A DNA stretch of 64,000 nt from Apodemus sylvaticus (lineage: Eukaryota; Chordata; Mammalia; Rodentia; Muridae): the NCBI RefSeq assembly GCF_947179515.1, contig NC_067492.1, positions 10,673,347-10,737,346 of the forward strand, given 5' to 3'. The notes below the pieces were generated by a model. The model was not told the origin of the DNA and made no database searches. It was given only the letters and a program-made list of their open reading frames with translations. This document shows, piece after piece, positions 43,806 to 53,724 of the stretch (within the stretch, counting starts at the first letter, position 1; every line of letters begins with the position of its first letter). The translations under genes were made by a program, and so were the position numbers.

Positions 43806-44480
43806 AACTGTTAATCGCCCCCACTCACAGAAGGACAACCCCTTGCACTTCAAGTGGGCATGTGCAGAGTGTTGGTTGTGCGTTCCTGCCATGACAATCA
43901 CCCAGAACTACCCACAGGCACCCCAAGGCTCCATACATCCTCACTAGAATGGAAAACCTTGTGCTCTAGCTCACTGACCCACACTTCCCTTCCTTGTCCC
44001 CAGTGCTTTCGGGGATCCCTTCTGATCACTTCCAGTCCTTGCAGACATATTGTTTTAAATTTTAGTAGATAGAATGTATTGGCAAATGCTCTCACAGCGA
44101 GCCTGCACCATCTCTTCTTATTCTAAAGGCTCAGGGTGACCTCAGGGAAGAGACGGTCCTACCTTTTACTCATCACCTGATACATTTGTCACTGGAAAGG
44201 AAGGGATGCCAGCTCCCTTCTCCCTGGCAGCCCGATCACCTCATTAGCTGGCAGGAGACCATGCAGGCTGCCAATGTGGAAAGTGCCACCACCCGGCTGG
44301 CAATGAAGCACAGTATCACACGTGCCAGTCAAAGGAGACAGTTAGACAATGGTGATAGTGCTGGGCTATTCCGGGGCAGATGCTGCGACAGCGTACAGCT
44401 TTATCAACTGGATAAGTGGGCGGTTCTGTCCTTTGCATTCCTCCAGTGGCCTGCCTCTTTCTCAGACATAATAATATATA
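43806..44480. other. Unique non-coding sequence
   Basis: No repeat recognised. The 130-codon frame 44186-44578 runs into the next SINE and has no known homology. Confidence 0.45.
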
Positions 44481-44484
44481 TTCA

Positions 44485-44657
44485 AAACATGTTTTATTTA
44501 TTTGTGTGTGCACATGCTCTATATATACATGTGGAGGTCAGAGGGCAACTCCACACCAGTTCTTGCTCTACTATGTAGACCTACTAAGTAGGTCCCTGGG
44601 TTCAAACTCAGTCTTGGAAGTAGGTGTCTTTATCTGCTGAGCCATCTTCCCTTCCCA
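44485..44657 (-). mobile_element. B3/B4-type SINE
   Basis: Inverted words: TGTGGAGGTCAGAGGGCAAC, GGTCCCTGGGTTCAAACTCA, TGTCTTTATCTGCTGAGCCA. Subfamily not certain. Confidence 0.8.
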
Positions 44658-44902
44658 ACAGGAACTCATGGAAGGCAAGGTATTCATTCCTTTTGGTCTG
44701 GACCCCACTCTCTGGATCTGGTCTAGTTTGAAGATTCTTGTTCTCTTATCTGTTGTCTATTTGTCAGTTTTGGCATCTTTGTAATGGCCACAAACTGTAA
44801 AATTAGAAAGCTATTTCCCAGGGCTGGAGTTAAGAAAACTAGGTGTTCTGCAGAAGGCATAGAATCAGTTCCTAGTAGCAACTTTAGCTCTATGGGCTCT
44901 GA

Positions 44903-44915
44903 TGCCCTCTTCTGG
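44903..44915 (-). promoter_or_regulatory. B3-embedded CTCF-like motif
   Basis: The minus strand reads CCAGAAGAGGGCA, matching the CTCF core CCASNAGRKGGCR. Rodent B2/B3 SINEs are known to spread CTCF sites, so this copy is a plausible lineage-specific site. Confidence 0.45.
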
Positions 44916-44944
44916 CCTCAGTGGGCACCCGTAGTCATGTGGCA

Positions 44945-44955
44945 ACACACATACA

Positions 44956-44992
<37 letters not shown>
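44945..44992. repeat. CA microsatellite
   Basis: About 18 CA units, the tail of the B3 element. Confidence 0.97.
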
Positions 44993-45159
44993 CAGTCTTT
45001 CGTTTGTTTGTTTGTAAGAAAGCTATTTTCCACCCCAGCTGCCAAAGCCAACTGCTCCCCTTACTGAGCAATTTTGAAATATTCTCCATGACCGAAGCCT
45101 AGGACTGAGTTTCTCAGAGACTTATTACCAGTATTTACATGGAATAATCCCCTCTTCTG

Positions 45160-45785
45160 AACATCTGCATCGCTTCTAAGTTACTGTCATCTCACCAACA
45201 CCCCTGGTACTATTCCTGCTACCTTCTTTCTTGAAGATGGTTTAATTAAGACGAGGGTTGCAGTAGCCAGCTTCCCCGATAACCTCTTTTATGTTGCTCT
45301 GTTCAGCGGCACCTGGAATCGGCAAAGTGTCTTTTATCTCCCTGCTCCGTTTCCCTCTCCTCCCTTTGTTCTGTGTTTCTTGTTGGATCACAGGCCCTCA
45401 CATTTTAATTCATCCCCATCTCTCGTCCACACGATGCCGTTTACATTAATAAATTCATCTCCACAATGACGAGCACGCTGTCGCCTGTCTCCCGTCTCCC
45501 CACGCACGTCATTGATTATCACGTCCTTTGAAGATTCAAAGGTGCGTCAGATCTACCATGCAAAGGGACAGGGGAAAAAAATAAGAAGAAAGAAAGAAAA
45601 AATTCACATTTGATATTCTCCCACATCTGAGTCTTCTCTGGGCTGGGCGGTTTTGATGTTGCAATGGTAAAACAACTGCTTAAGGAAGAGTTGCGTGTAA
45701 TAAATATTCAATTGCTGTGTAATTCACATTCCTCCCTAACAGACACGAAGGCCTGCTCCTCGCTGGTTGGCAAACGTAGACACTA
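45160..45785. promoter_or_regulatory. Candidate conserved regulatory block
   Basis: Repeat-free, with surviving CpGs and clustered motifs: GTTTAATTAAGAC (45240), TTTACATTAATAAATTCATC (45440), TGATTATCA (45513-45521), the palindrome CCTTTGAAGATTCAAAGG (45525-45542), GCGTCAG after it, and CAATTGCTGTGTAATTCAC (45710). This is the most enhancer-like stretch I see. Function is inferred. Confidence 0.45.
45525..45542. promoter_or_regulatory. Back-to-back TCF/LEF-type palindrome
   Basis: CCTTTGAA, GA, TTCAAAGG: two inverted CTTTGAA cores, each fitting the TCF/LEF (Wnt effector) site CTTTGWW. Perfect 8-bp arms. Confidence 0.45.
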
Positions 45786-46002
45786 TTTGATGGCTGAACT
45801 CTGAAAATCTTCTCTGGGACCTAGCGAGCTACGTCTGCATCCGGGTCACTCTTTGAACTCGCCCCACAGGAAACGAAGGTTCCCCTTCATCTATTTTGCT
45901 TCCGTTCCACATCCAGCTCTTGACTGCTCCACGGGCTTTCAGAAGCATCTGCAAAGCAGAGACTTCTACTGCGCAGAGACGGTGTTTTGAGTTTGCAAGT
46001 CG

Positions 46003-46146
46003 ATCGGTGGTGGCGCACACCTTTAATCCCAGCACTTGGGAGGCAGAGGCAGGTGGATTTCTGAGTTTGAGGCCAGTCTGGTCTACAGAGTGAGTTCCAG
46101 GACAGCCAGAGCTACACAGAGAAACCCTGTCTCAGGAAAAAAAAAA
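46003..46146 (+). mobile_element. B1 SINE, young-looking, with TSD
   Basis: Near-consensus body: GGTGGTGGCGCACACCTTTA, CCCAGCACTTGGGAGGCAGA, CTACAGAGTGAGTTCCAGGA, AGAAACCCTGTCTCAGG and an A-tail. AGTTTGC at 45990-45996 is repeated at 46146-46152 as the target-site duplication. Low divergence supports a Mus lineage insertion. Confidence 0.98.
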
Positions 46147-46189
46147 GTTTGCTCTGCATGAGGTGTGGACCTTCCACTACACTCACACA

Positions 46190-46345
46190 ATGTTTCCGAC
46201 ATGTCACTGAACTCCAATGCTCCAGATGAGGAGACTGAGGCTGGGGAATTTTAAACATGTAGCCCAGGCACTTAGGCCTTGGAGAGTGGAGGCGGTGGGA
46301 TTGAACTCAGGTCATTGTATCTGATGTCTAGATAGTAATCTGCTC
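46190..46345 (-). mobile_element. MIR SINE, antisense
   Basis: CAGATGAGGAGACTGAGGCT, TGTAGCCCAGGCACTTAGGC and GGTGGGATTGAACTCAGGTC in order. Confidence 0.85.
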
Positions 46346-46504
46346 CACTCCTGATATCTGCCTGGCTCACTTTCCCTGTGAAGATTTTCATTACTGAGAG
46401 AATTTAACTCAATTGTTTCCAGAGAAACAATCACATTTATCAGCGATCTGGTTCTTGGATTCAATCTTCAAATCATCTTTTGAATTACCTGCCCCTTCTT
46501 GTTC

Positions 46505-46699
46505 ACAGCTAGGAGTTAAAAGTTATTTTTATGTGTATAACTATTTTGCCTCCACATATGTATTTGTACTATGTGAATACAGTGTGCACGGAAGCCAGAG
46601 GAGGGCATCGGAGCCCCTGGAACTGGAGTGCCAGTGGTCGGGGCCACCATGTGGGTGCTGGAAACTGAACCCGGATCCTCTGCAAGAGCAGCCCATGTT
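46505..46699 (-). mobile_element. B3-type SINE, part 1 (interrupted by B1)
   Basis: Inverted B3: GCACGGAAGCCAGAGGAGGG, CCCCTGGAACTGGAGTGCCA, GCCACCATGTGGGTGCTGGA, CCGGATCCTCTGCAAGAGCA. It breaks at the B1 insertion and resumes at 46935. Confidence 0.93.
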
Positions 46700-46796
46700 C
46701 TTTTTCTTTTTCTTTTTCTTTTTCTTTTTCTTTTTCTTTTTCTTTCTCCTCTCCTCTCCTCTCCTCTTCTCTCCTCTCCTCTTCTTTTCTTTTCTT
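46698..46796. repeat. CTTTT/CTCCT repeat (B1 tail)
   Basis: About ten CTTTT units then CTCCT units, representing the expanded and mutated A-tail of the antisense B1. Confidence 0.97.
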
Positions 46797-46934
46797 TCCA
46801 AGACAGGGCTTCTCTGTGTAGCCCTGGCTGTCCTGGAACTCACTCTGTAGATCAGGCTGGCCTCGAACTCAGAAATCTGCCTGCCTCTGCCTCCCAAGTG
46901 CTGGGATTAAAGGCGTGTGCTACCACTGCCCAGC
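46797..46934 (-). mobile_element. B1 SINE nested in B3
   Basis: CAAGACAGGGCTTCTCTGTG, CTGGCCTCGAACTCAGAAAT, CCCAAGTGCTGGGATTAAAG. Low divergence. Flanking GCAGCC-TGTT at 46688-46699 and 46935-46946 form the target duplication with two mismatches. Confidence 0.97.
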
Positions 46935-46975
46935 GCAGCCAGTGTTAACCACTGAACCATCTCTCCAGTTCAATA
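46935..46975 (-). mobile_element. B3-type SINE, part 2 (head)
   Basis: GCAGCCAGTGTTAACCACTG, AACCATCTCTCCAGTTC completes the B3 head interrupted by the B1. Confidence 0.93.
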
Positions 46976-46984
46976 TCCCTCCCC

Positions 46985-47135
46985 CATTTTGTTTTTGAGA
47001 CAGGGTCTCAATGCATCCTCGGCTGTCTTGGAGCTCTCTATATAGAACAGCTTCACCAGAACAGCTTGCTGCAGGTCTGTGGGCCTCTGCTTCACAGTGC
47101 TGGGACTAAAGATGTTTATCAGCACTGATACGGCA
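46985..47135 (-). mobile_element. B1 SINE, older
   Basis: TTTTTGAGACAGGGTCTCAA, CACAGTGCTGGGACTAAAGA. The middle is diverged (CTATATAGAACAGCTTCACC), pointing to an old B1. Confidence 0.8.
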
Positions 47136-47199
47136 CCTTGACCCTGTGTTTCTACCACCCCTCTCCCGGCAGCTAAAGTCCTATTAAAACAGGAGCTGG

Positions 47200-47425
47200 G
47201 TCACTTCACTCTTCTTGCGGGACCTGCTAGCATTGGAGTAAAACATGTTTTCATTGTCCCATGATATGCTAGAGAAGGTACCCCAAAGCTCCCTGAAAAC
47301 GCCCTGTGTCAGTCCAACTGCACATACATCTTGGCGTATCTCCGATACAGTTCCATCTCAGGGCCTTTGCACTGGCTGTTTGTCCCATCTAGAATACTCT
47401 TCCCCAGATATCTGTCTTGTTTCTT
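47200..47425 (+). mobile_element. L2 LINE fragment
   Basis: Ends with the typical L2 passage CTCAGGGCCTTTGCACTGGC, TGTTTGTCCCATCTAGAATA, CTCTTCCCCAGATATCTG. Confidence 0.8.
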
Positions 47426-47585
47426 GTTGCTGCTATAACAGACTGTAGCAAACACTACCGATAAAATGGTAAGGATTTCTTAGGTTATGCTTGTGAGGGA
47501 TAGAAGTACCAGCAGTCTAGAAGCAGTCTAGGAACTGGGATGGGTTCCTATGGAGTCTATAGAGGAGATTTCCTAGACACTAGAG

Positions 47586-47803
47586 CAGTGCTTCTCAACC
47601 TTCCTAAAGCTGCAGCCCTCCAGTCAGTTCCTCCTGTTGTGCTGACCCCCAACCATACAATTATTCTCATTGCTACTTTATAACTGTAATTTTGCCATTG
47701 TTATGAAATGCAATCTAAATTTATTTTCTAATGATTGTATATAACCCCCGTGAAAACAGCTGTTGGCCATCAAGGGGTCGGGACTCCCAGGTTGAGAACC
47801 TCA
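47586..47803. mobile_element. URR1-like non-autonomous hAT transposon
   Basis: Starts CAGTGCTTCTCAACCTTCCT and ends GGTTGAGAACCTCAG, giving inverted ends (TTCTCAACC/GGTTGAGAA). Internal ACCCCCAACCATACAATTAT and CTGTAATTTTGCCATTGTTA match the rodent URR1 family. About 218 bases, no transposase; flanks CTAGAG/CTCAGAG may be a decayed target duplication. Confidence 0.85.
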
Positions 47804-47944
47804 GCTCAGAGACACTCTACATTCCTGAGCTAATAGTCCTCTGTCCACTTCCAGGCCCAGCGGGTCATTTTGAGGAAGGTGCAGCTACCCCGAGCCTCAG
47901 GACAATGCTAGACACTCAAGATGGCAATTTCTGATCATATTCGT

Positions 47945-48232
47945 ATGTGAATGTGCATACACTCAAGTGTGTGCATATGCTGGGGGGTGTGGCAGGTCAG
48001 TCTCAGGTGTCATTTCTCGAGTATTTATTTATTTATTTATTTATATTTTTAAGACAGGGTCACTCACTGGTCAAGAACTCACTGATTTGGCTAGCCTGGC
48101 TGACCACAGAACCCAGAGATCTGTGTCTCCGTTCCTGTGGGTTCTGAGGCGTGAATTCGGGTGTTTATGTCTGCACTCAGATACTTTCCTGACTGAGATG
48201 TCTCCATGGCTCTGGTAATCTCATTTCTTTTG
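47945..48232 (-). mobile_element. RSINE1/B4 SINE
   Basis: Plus-strand order: GTGTGCATATGCTGGGGGGT, a TTTA run (48027-48047), AGACAGGGTCACTCACTGGT, CTAGCCTGGCTGACCACAGA, GTTCTGAGGCGTGAATTC, ACTGAGATGTCTCCATGG. Inverted composite SINE. Confidence 0.8.
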
Positions 48233-48439
48233 CCCTGAAAGGCAACATATTCTTGGGATTGAAGGGTTAGGCACATGGACCACTGCTGAGGTAGGGGTGG
48301 GGCTCATTCTTTCAACTACTGTTACAATGTTTCTCTTCATTTGTATCCATGCTTAGACGAATCCTACTTTGTGAGTCCTGCTGGGCCACTCTCCCCAGCG
48401 CTGAAGTGACCGCCCATGCTCTCTCTCTCTCTTCCCCCA

Positions 48440-48555
48440 CACTAATATACTACACACTTTTCACTTATTTCTCCTTTCCCACCAGAATGTAAGCCCCACC
48501 CCCACCACCCAGCCTAGTGCCTGGCATATAGTAGGTGCCCGATAATGCCTGGATT
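48440..48555 (+). mobile_element. L2 LINE 3' end
   Basis: CCACCAGAATGTAAGCCCCA then CCTAGTGCCTGGCATATAGT, AGGTGCCCGATAATG is the L2 3' terminus. Confidence 0.8.
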
Positions 48556-48779
48556 TGTGGATAACAATCACCTAATTTCCATCCTTTACCATGAGTTGAA
48601 ATACAAAGGATCTTAATCATATTAGGAGATGAAAAACGAGAGAGAATGTAATCAACCGAGATTCGCTGAGTGCCTATTATGTGGCTTCCATTAGTTAAAT
48701 GGTGTGTGAAATACAAAATTGCATCTGAGGCGGTGTCAGGGTGCCGTTTATTTGCTGTGAAGGTTGCAGGCAGCGCGAC

Positions 48780-48791
48780 GCCCCCTAGTGG
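48780..48791 (-). promoter_or_regulatory. Strong CTCF core motif
   Basis: The minus strand reads CTCCACTAGGGGGCGTC, a very good fit to the CTCF core CCASYAGRKGGCR. Adjacent CpGs (CAGCGCGACG) are retained. It lies outside any recognised SINE, so it may be an ancestral insulator or loop anchor. Occupancy not shown. Confidence 0.6.
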
Positions 48792-48799
48792 AGATAGGC

Positions 48800-49750
48800 A
48801 AGGGCCAAAATCCACCCTCAGTTCTGTAGTTCTATGTCCAAGGGTGCTGGGTGGTTGTTTCTGAGTGACAGGAGGGTAGTGGGGTGTTGTACCCTGTGAT
48901 GGCATTACCCAGATGGTGGGAGCCAACCCTAAGTTTTGACTCTAGCTGAACAGGGCAAGGTTAAGTCACGGAGAAGGAGGAATGGAAGGGAGGTGCATTT
49001 CAGAGAGGGTGAGAAATGAATAGGAACTTCGAGCCAACGGAAAAGCACCAGTCGCGTTCAGGACCACGGGCTGGACGACGATGCCCTCGCACTGAAGGTG
49101 GACATCTTCCTTTCTCACCCTGCCTCCGGAGTGATGGATGCTGGGTGGCGTTAGGGAATTCTACAGTTCTTCTCTGAGCTTTTGTTTCCTCTCCTTTGAC
49201 ACAGGCAGGCTCGTCTTGGCCATGAAGAGGGGTCCTCCCTAGACCTGACATAATAAGTCCGTCAGCATCCCAATGCTTTGCGCTTCCTGCCCATACTTGA
49301 TTTGGATCCATAGCGCCTGTTACTATCAAACGCCTCGTGGTCTGCTCACTCTTATTATTTTGTCTCCTGCTCTCCGCTCCCCGCTGGATGTCCATACGGC
49401 AGGGATTAGCTTTCCTCTTTCACACTTAACACTCTAACCCCGGTAAACCAGAGCAGTCCCAGCACCTGTTCTGACCTCAGACAACATATGACTCAAATGA
49501 CTGATGAATTAATGAAGCCGAGGAGGTAGGATGAACCTGGGTGGAGCAGAAACACCCACGGAGATGCGCTACTCGCTACCCTGTGTTTATGGACTGTTGG
49601 GGGAAACACAGATGGAGGCGGGCCGATGGGATGCCTGGCTGACTCCTGCAGGACGGCTGGGCAATGCTGATGGACAAACCTGAAGCCCTCACCTAGAGGA
49701 AACAGTCATACGTCGGTAACAGTGCCACCATGCCACGCCTCTTGAGGCCC
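48800..49750. other. Unique non-coding sequence
   Basis: No gene supported. The 153- and 131-codon minus frames (48465-48926, 49000-49395) partly cover an L2 end and have no recognised homology. Part of 49320-49430 could be old L2, too weak to call. Confidence 0.45.
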
Positions 49751-49754
49751 CCTG

Positions 49755-49840
49755 CCCCACTAGGCACAGAGATGAGTACTTTACACATTCATTGTATTAG
49801 CTTTAAATGCAGATGAAGAAATGGAGGCACACACCGCCCG
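49755..49840 (-). mobile_element. MIR fragment, antisense
   Basis: GATGAGTACTTTACACATTC, ATGCAGATGAAGAAATGGAG, GCACACACC match the inverted MIR core. Confidence 0.65.
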
Positions 49841-50407
49841 GCCTCAAATAATGCCTCAAAGAGAAAATAAAGGTTTTGAAGACTATCCAGATAGGGTTAG
49901 TTTCCAAGGATAAAAAAAAAAAAAACAAAATAAAGCCTTTAGTGTCTAGAAAATTCTCATTATGTAATGTCTATCATTATCAGATCAATAGCTCAGGCAG
50001 AAGGATAACACTGATCAGTTTGTACTCTCTCTGTCTCTGCCTCCCTCTATCTTCACCTCTCTCTCCTATAGACTGAGCTTATCCATCACTTCACCCTATC
50101 CTTCCACTTTTACCCACAGAAGTGCCTTTCCTCTGTTGGCTATGCTGGATGATACCAGGAGACACGTGGGTCACTAAAGGGTCTCCCTGGATGTCTTGTA
50201 AGATTGTGCACATTTTATATGCTTATTATAGCCATGAACTCTAAATAAGAGGCTGAGATATGGGGCAGTTGGGGATCACCCTAAGAGCAGTCTTTCTAGC
50301 TTGACACAGACCTTTGGCCATAGTGATACTCCCTTTCTCTATCAATAGCTTGTTCTTGTACTTGGTTGCCACGCTGTGAGTTTAGAACAGTGGTTGAGCA
50401 AGTGACT

Positions 50408-50409
<2 letters not shown>
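49841..50409. other. Unique non-coding sequence
   Basis: No recognised repeat apart from an A run at 49911-49925. Confidence 0.45.
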
Positions 50410-50469
<60 letters not shown>

Positions 50470-50612
50470 ATATGTGTGTGTGTATCTGTCTCTCTGTGTC
50501 TGTGTCTGTCTGTCTCTCTCTCTCTGTGTGTATCTGTCTGTCTCTCTATTTGTCTCTCTGTCTCTGTCTGTCTCTCTGTCTCTCTCTCTGACTCTCTCTC
50601 TCTCCTCTTTCT
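50410..50612. repeat. CT / CTGT compound microsatellite
   Basis: About 25 CT units followed by TGTGTATCTGTCTCTCTGTC-type units. It is the tail region of the adjacent antisense B1. Confidence 0.97.
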
Positions 50613-50763
50613 TTTTTGGTTTTATCGAGACAGTGTCTCTCTGTTTGCCCTGTCCTGTCCTGGAACTCCCCTTTTAGACCAGGCTGGCCTTGAACTCAGT
50701 GATCCCCTGCTTCTGTCTCCCAAGTGCTGTGATTAAAGGTGTGTGCTGTCACCACCTAGCTGG
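50613..50763 (-). mobile_element. B1 SINE
   Basis: TCGAGACAGTGTCTCTCTGT, CCAGGCTGGCCTTGAACTCA, CTCCCAAGTGCTGTGATTAA, GTGTGTGCTGTCACCACC. Confidence 0.95.
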
Positions 50764-51172
50764 ACAGATAACTATTAATCTGATGGTCTTGTTCAACTTT
50801 GCCCTCCTCTAGGGACTAAAAGTACACTGTGTAATTATTCGAACACCCTGTGTCCCATGTAGAGAGGGGATTATAAAACTTCCCACAGCATAGGGTTTTT
50901 GTACATATGGAACACATGTATAAATATGTAACAGCTACCACAGAGAGAATGCCCACCTTGTCAAGCACTTAAACTTTGTTGTTTCTGAGATGCATTTCAA
51001 CTCTATTAAAACAACACATCTTAAAACTTGGCTCTCACATCTCCGTGTGCATGTGTCAAAGCACACACCCACAGTTATATGCTATACAGCACTTCCAAAT
51101 GGAAGGTGTTACTTTTCTTTCTGGGTATACACACAGTCTCTAAATGGGATCTTCAGCACCTGCAAAGATAGT
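50764..51172. other. Unique non-coding sequence
   Basis: Nothing recognised. Confidence 0.45.
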
Positions 51173-51512
51173 GTGATGGTTTGTATATGTTTGGCTCAGG
51201 AACTCTCATTGTTGGGAGGTATGGCCTTGTTGGAGTGGGCGTGGCCTTGTTGAAGTAGGTGTGTCACTGTGGGTGTGGGCTCTAAGACCCTCATTCTAGC
51301 TGCCTGGAAGCCAGTATTCTGCTAGCAGCCTTCAGATGAAGATGTAGAACTCTCATCTCCTCCTGCACCATGCCTGCCTGGATGCTGCCATGTTTCCACC
51401 TTGATGATAATGGACTGAATCTGTAAGCCAGCCCCAATTAGATGTTGTCCTTTATAAGACTTGCCTTGGTCATGGTGTCTGCTCATAGCAGTGAAACCCT
51501 AACCGAGACCGA
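51173..51512 (+). mobile_element. Rodent MaLR-type solo LTR
   Basis: GTGTGATGGTTTGTATATGT, GTTGGGAGGTATGGCCTTGT, GTGTCACTGTGGGTGTGGGC, GATGAAGATGTAGAACTCTC, CCCCAATTAGATGTTGTCCT, GCCTTGGTCATGGTGTCTGC, GCAGTGAAACCCTAACCGAG. Better preserved than the copy at 30.3 kb. Confidence 0.88.
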
Positions 51513-52257
51513 TAGGTATCACTGGCTGTAAAAAGAAGCTTCTAGTTTCAATGAAAACTGTGTAAGTTCACCATATTATATTTCTCCCATGATCATGCCA
51601 CCTCTGTGTCTGTGCCCTCTTGATTCACCCCTCAGAAGGTTGGTTGTCATATCACACTCAGCCTGCGTACCATGAGTAATAAGAATGCAATCTCCAGAAC
51701 TGCTATGGCTGAAAGGCAAAATCTTGGACAAGGAAACAAAGATAAGGATGACCACAGATGTCTTGTTATGAACAGTGCAATCAGAAGACAATGGAGCTGC
51801 AGACAACCAAGGGCAAAGAATGCTCAACTCAGAATTGTGAAAACATATCCCACAACTGAAGGTGAACCCAAGACTTGTCAATATATGCACACCTGTTCTT
51901 GAACTTGGTGACCTCAGTGACAACTTGCTACTATGGGGTCATGATCCTTGGGATCATCTCCCACCTCTCATCTCTCCTGTCTCAACAGCATCTCACCTTG
52001 CCTCTCCTGCTTAACCATCTCATCAAGCCACCAAGATAGTCTTCTAGATCAGCTATTAGGTAATGCCACTGTTCAAAGTTTTCCTTAACACAGGTCGAAG
52101 TGGGTGCTAGCTGGCTATTTGTTACTGGAAGAATGTAACAAGTGACACATTACCTGGACATTGAAGGACTCCTGAAACTTGAGCTCTCACTAATTTTCTG
52201 GTGCCCCTTTCTGTTGGAGTTGCCTGCTGAAGAGGAAATGCTACTTCATTAAGCAAT
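51513..52257. other. Unique or unidentified sequence
   Basis: The 76-codon plus frame at 51672-51902 (rich in Lys/Arg/Gln) is opposed by a 115-codon minus frame; neither shows homology I know. Confidence 0.4.
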
Positions 52258-52384
52258 ACTTTGTTGTTGCTGTGGTTGGTTGGTTGGTTGGTTGGTTGTG
52301 TTTTTGCATTGTTGGGCCTTAAACCCATGGCCTTGTACATTCAGGGCAAGTGTTGACCCACTGAGCTACACTCCTAGGCCTAAG
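52258..52384 (-). mobile_element. ID-like SINE
   Basis: On the minus strand GGAGTGTAGCTCAGTGGGTC, AACACTTGCCCTGAATGTAC, AAGGCCATGGGTTTAAGGCC matches the tRNA-Ala-derived ID element, followed by an A-rich AACC tail (52278-52302). Old copy. Confidence 0.8.
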
Positions 52385-52780
52385 GAGGTTTTATTTTGCC
52401 TGCCTTTGTTTCTTACCCTACACCAGCAATCTCACATAAATTCCTTTCCCATATAAACCTCATTGACACCTACCACCTTCTTTCAGATGTCCTCTTGGGT
52501 TATCATAATCAAGACAGCTGTGGATATTGGGGCAAAAGTTATTGTGACCCCAGAATCCAGGTCCCCCTGGCAATGAGTGGGCTGTGAATTATTCTGCTCT
52601 GTTCATCCTTAGAAGCCCACCCTGTAAATCTGCTGCAATTGTGACAGAACCCCACCATTCTGTTGACCTTGACTGCACCTACACTGACTCTTGAGTTCAG
52701 CTTCCAAAGCATTGCTTGAAAAACAACAGAACAGTGTCATGTACAGCGGCGACCCCACAATCTTGAGCTCTCCTGCTTGT
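52385..52780. other. Unique non-coding sequence
   Basis: Nothing recognised. Confidence 0.45.
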
Positions 52781-52784
52781 TTGA

Positions 52785-53070
52785 GGGGATGTGTGATGCT
52801 AATTGGGGTTGTCAACTTGATGAGATTTCGAATCAGCTAAAAGCAAGCTGCCGGGATTGCTGTGAGGAATTGTCTTGATCAGGTAGGTGTTCAGAACCCT
52901 ATCGAGACTGCTAAGACAGTCAGGTTTGTGGACTGAGCCACACGGGGTTCTTGGCCTCTGGTGTGAGGCACTCATTGTTTGACTACCCACACCTTGTCAT
53001 AGAAGCCAATCTCACGAACTCCCTTCAATATGTAGTCACTCCCTCAGTTCGTTCTTCTAGAGAAAAGTAA
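52785..53070 (+). mobile_element. ERVL-type LTR, diverged
   Basis: TGTGATGCTAATTGGGGTTG, TCAACTTGATGAGATTTCGA, ATTGCTGTGAGGAATTGTCT, TTGATCAGGT, ending near TTCTTCTAGAGAAAAG, fits the 'gttgtcaacttga' LTR pattern. Confidence 0.55.
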
Positions 53071-53720
53071 GAAGCACAGGATAGAAAGGGGAAATCTCAC
53101 AGGGCAAGGTTGGCACCATAACAGATTAGAGGCAGCTGGAGATATTTGAATTGCCAAGCACTGTACTCTTACCACACAGACTTTGACAGGTCTTGGGTGT
53201 ATGCCTGCCTGTACTTTCAGCTGTTCAGTTTGATACAGATTTCCAGTAAAAAAAAAAAAAACTAAATAAAGAAAAGTCAGATCTCTACCTCTGTGGTAAT
53301 AACAATATGTGCTGGGCGGCATTGCAAAGTGAAGGGACTTTTCTTAAGCACACAGAGAAACGGTGACAAACAGAGACCAGTATTGATTTGAGCCCATATC
53401 GATATTTCTCCAGAGGTGTACTCAATCTTGACATTATCAAAGGACAGGATTAGGGTTTTTTTTCCTTCTATTTTCAAACATGGTCCAAGGACTACTTTTA
53501 ATAAGTCTTGGAAAGTAGTTTATCACATTCATGCCTTTTAGACGAAGCAAAGTTTTAGCTGCGAATGACTTTGATGTAGATGTAGCATCCTGTTCAAGTG
53601 TAAACTGAACAATTTGTCTCCGTCTATTCATGGCCTTCACTGACAGTCACAGTGGGTCTGTCAAGGTGGCTCCTTAGGTCACGTGCAGGCTGCGTCAGGT
53701 CTCAGCAACCATGCATATAT
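53071..53720. other. Unique non-coding sequence
   Basis: No gene or clear repeat; an A run occurs at 53248-53261. Confidence 0.45.
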
Positions 53721-53724
53721 TGAG

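Larger units (their letters stand above)
44818..45000 (+). mobile_element. B3-type SINE with CA tail
   Basis: Sense words: CAGGGCTGGAGTTAAGAAAA, CTGATGCCCTCTTCTGGCCT, GTGGGCACCCGTAGTCATGT, then a CA tract. The central head is diverged. Confidence 0.8.

Noticed and set aside
46413..46948. Frames of 106-145 codons across the B3/B1 nest
   Set aside because: They are translated SINE sequence and the CTTTT tail.
49320..49430. L2 3' end
   Set aside because: Only loosely similar to the L2 3' consensus; order of landmarks is not convincing.
52265..52384. tRNA gene
   Set aside because: The tRNA-like words belong to an ID SINE with an A-rich tail and decayed A and B boxes, not a functional tRNA.
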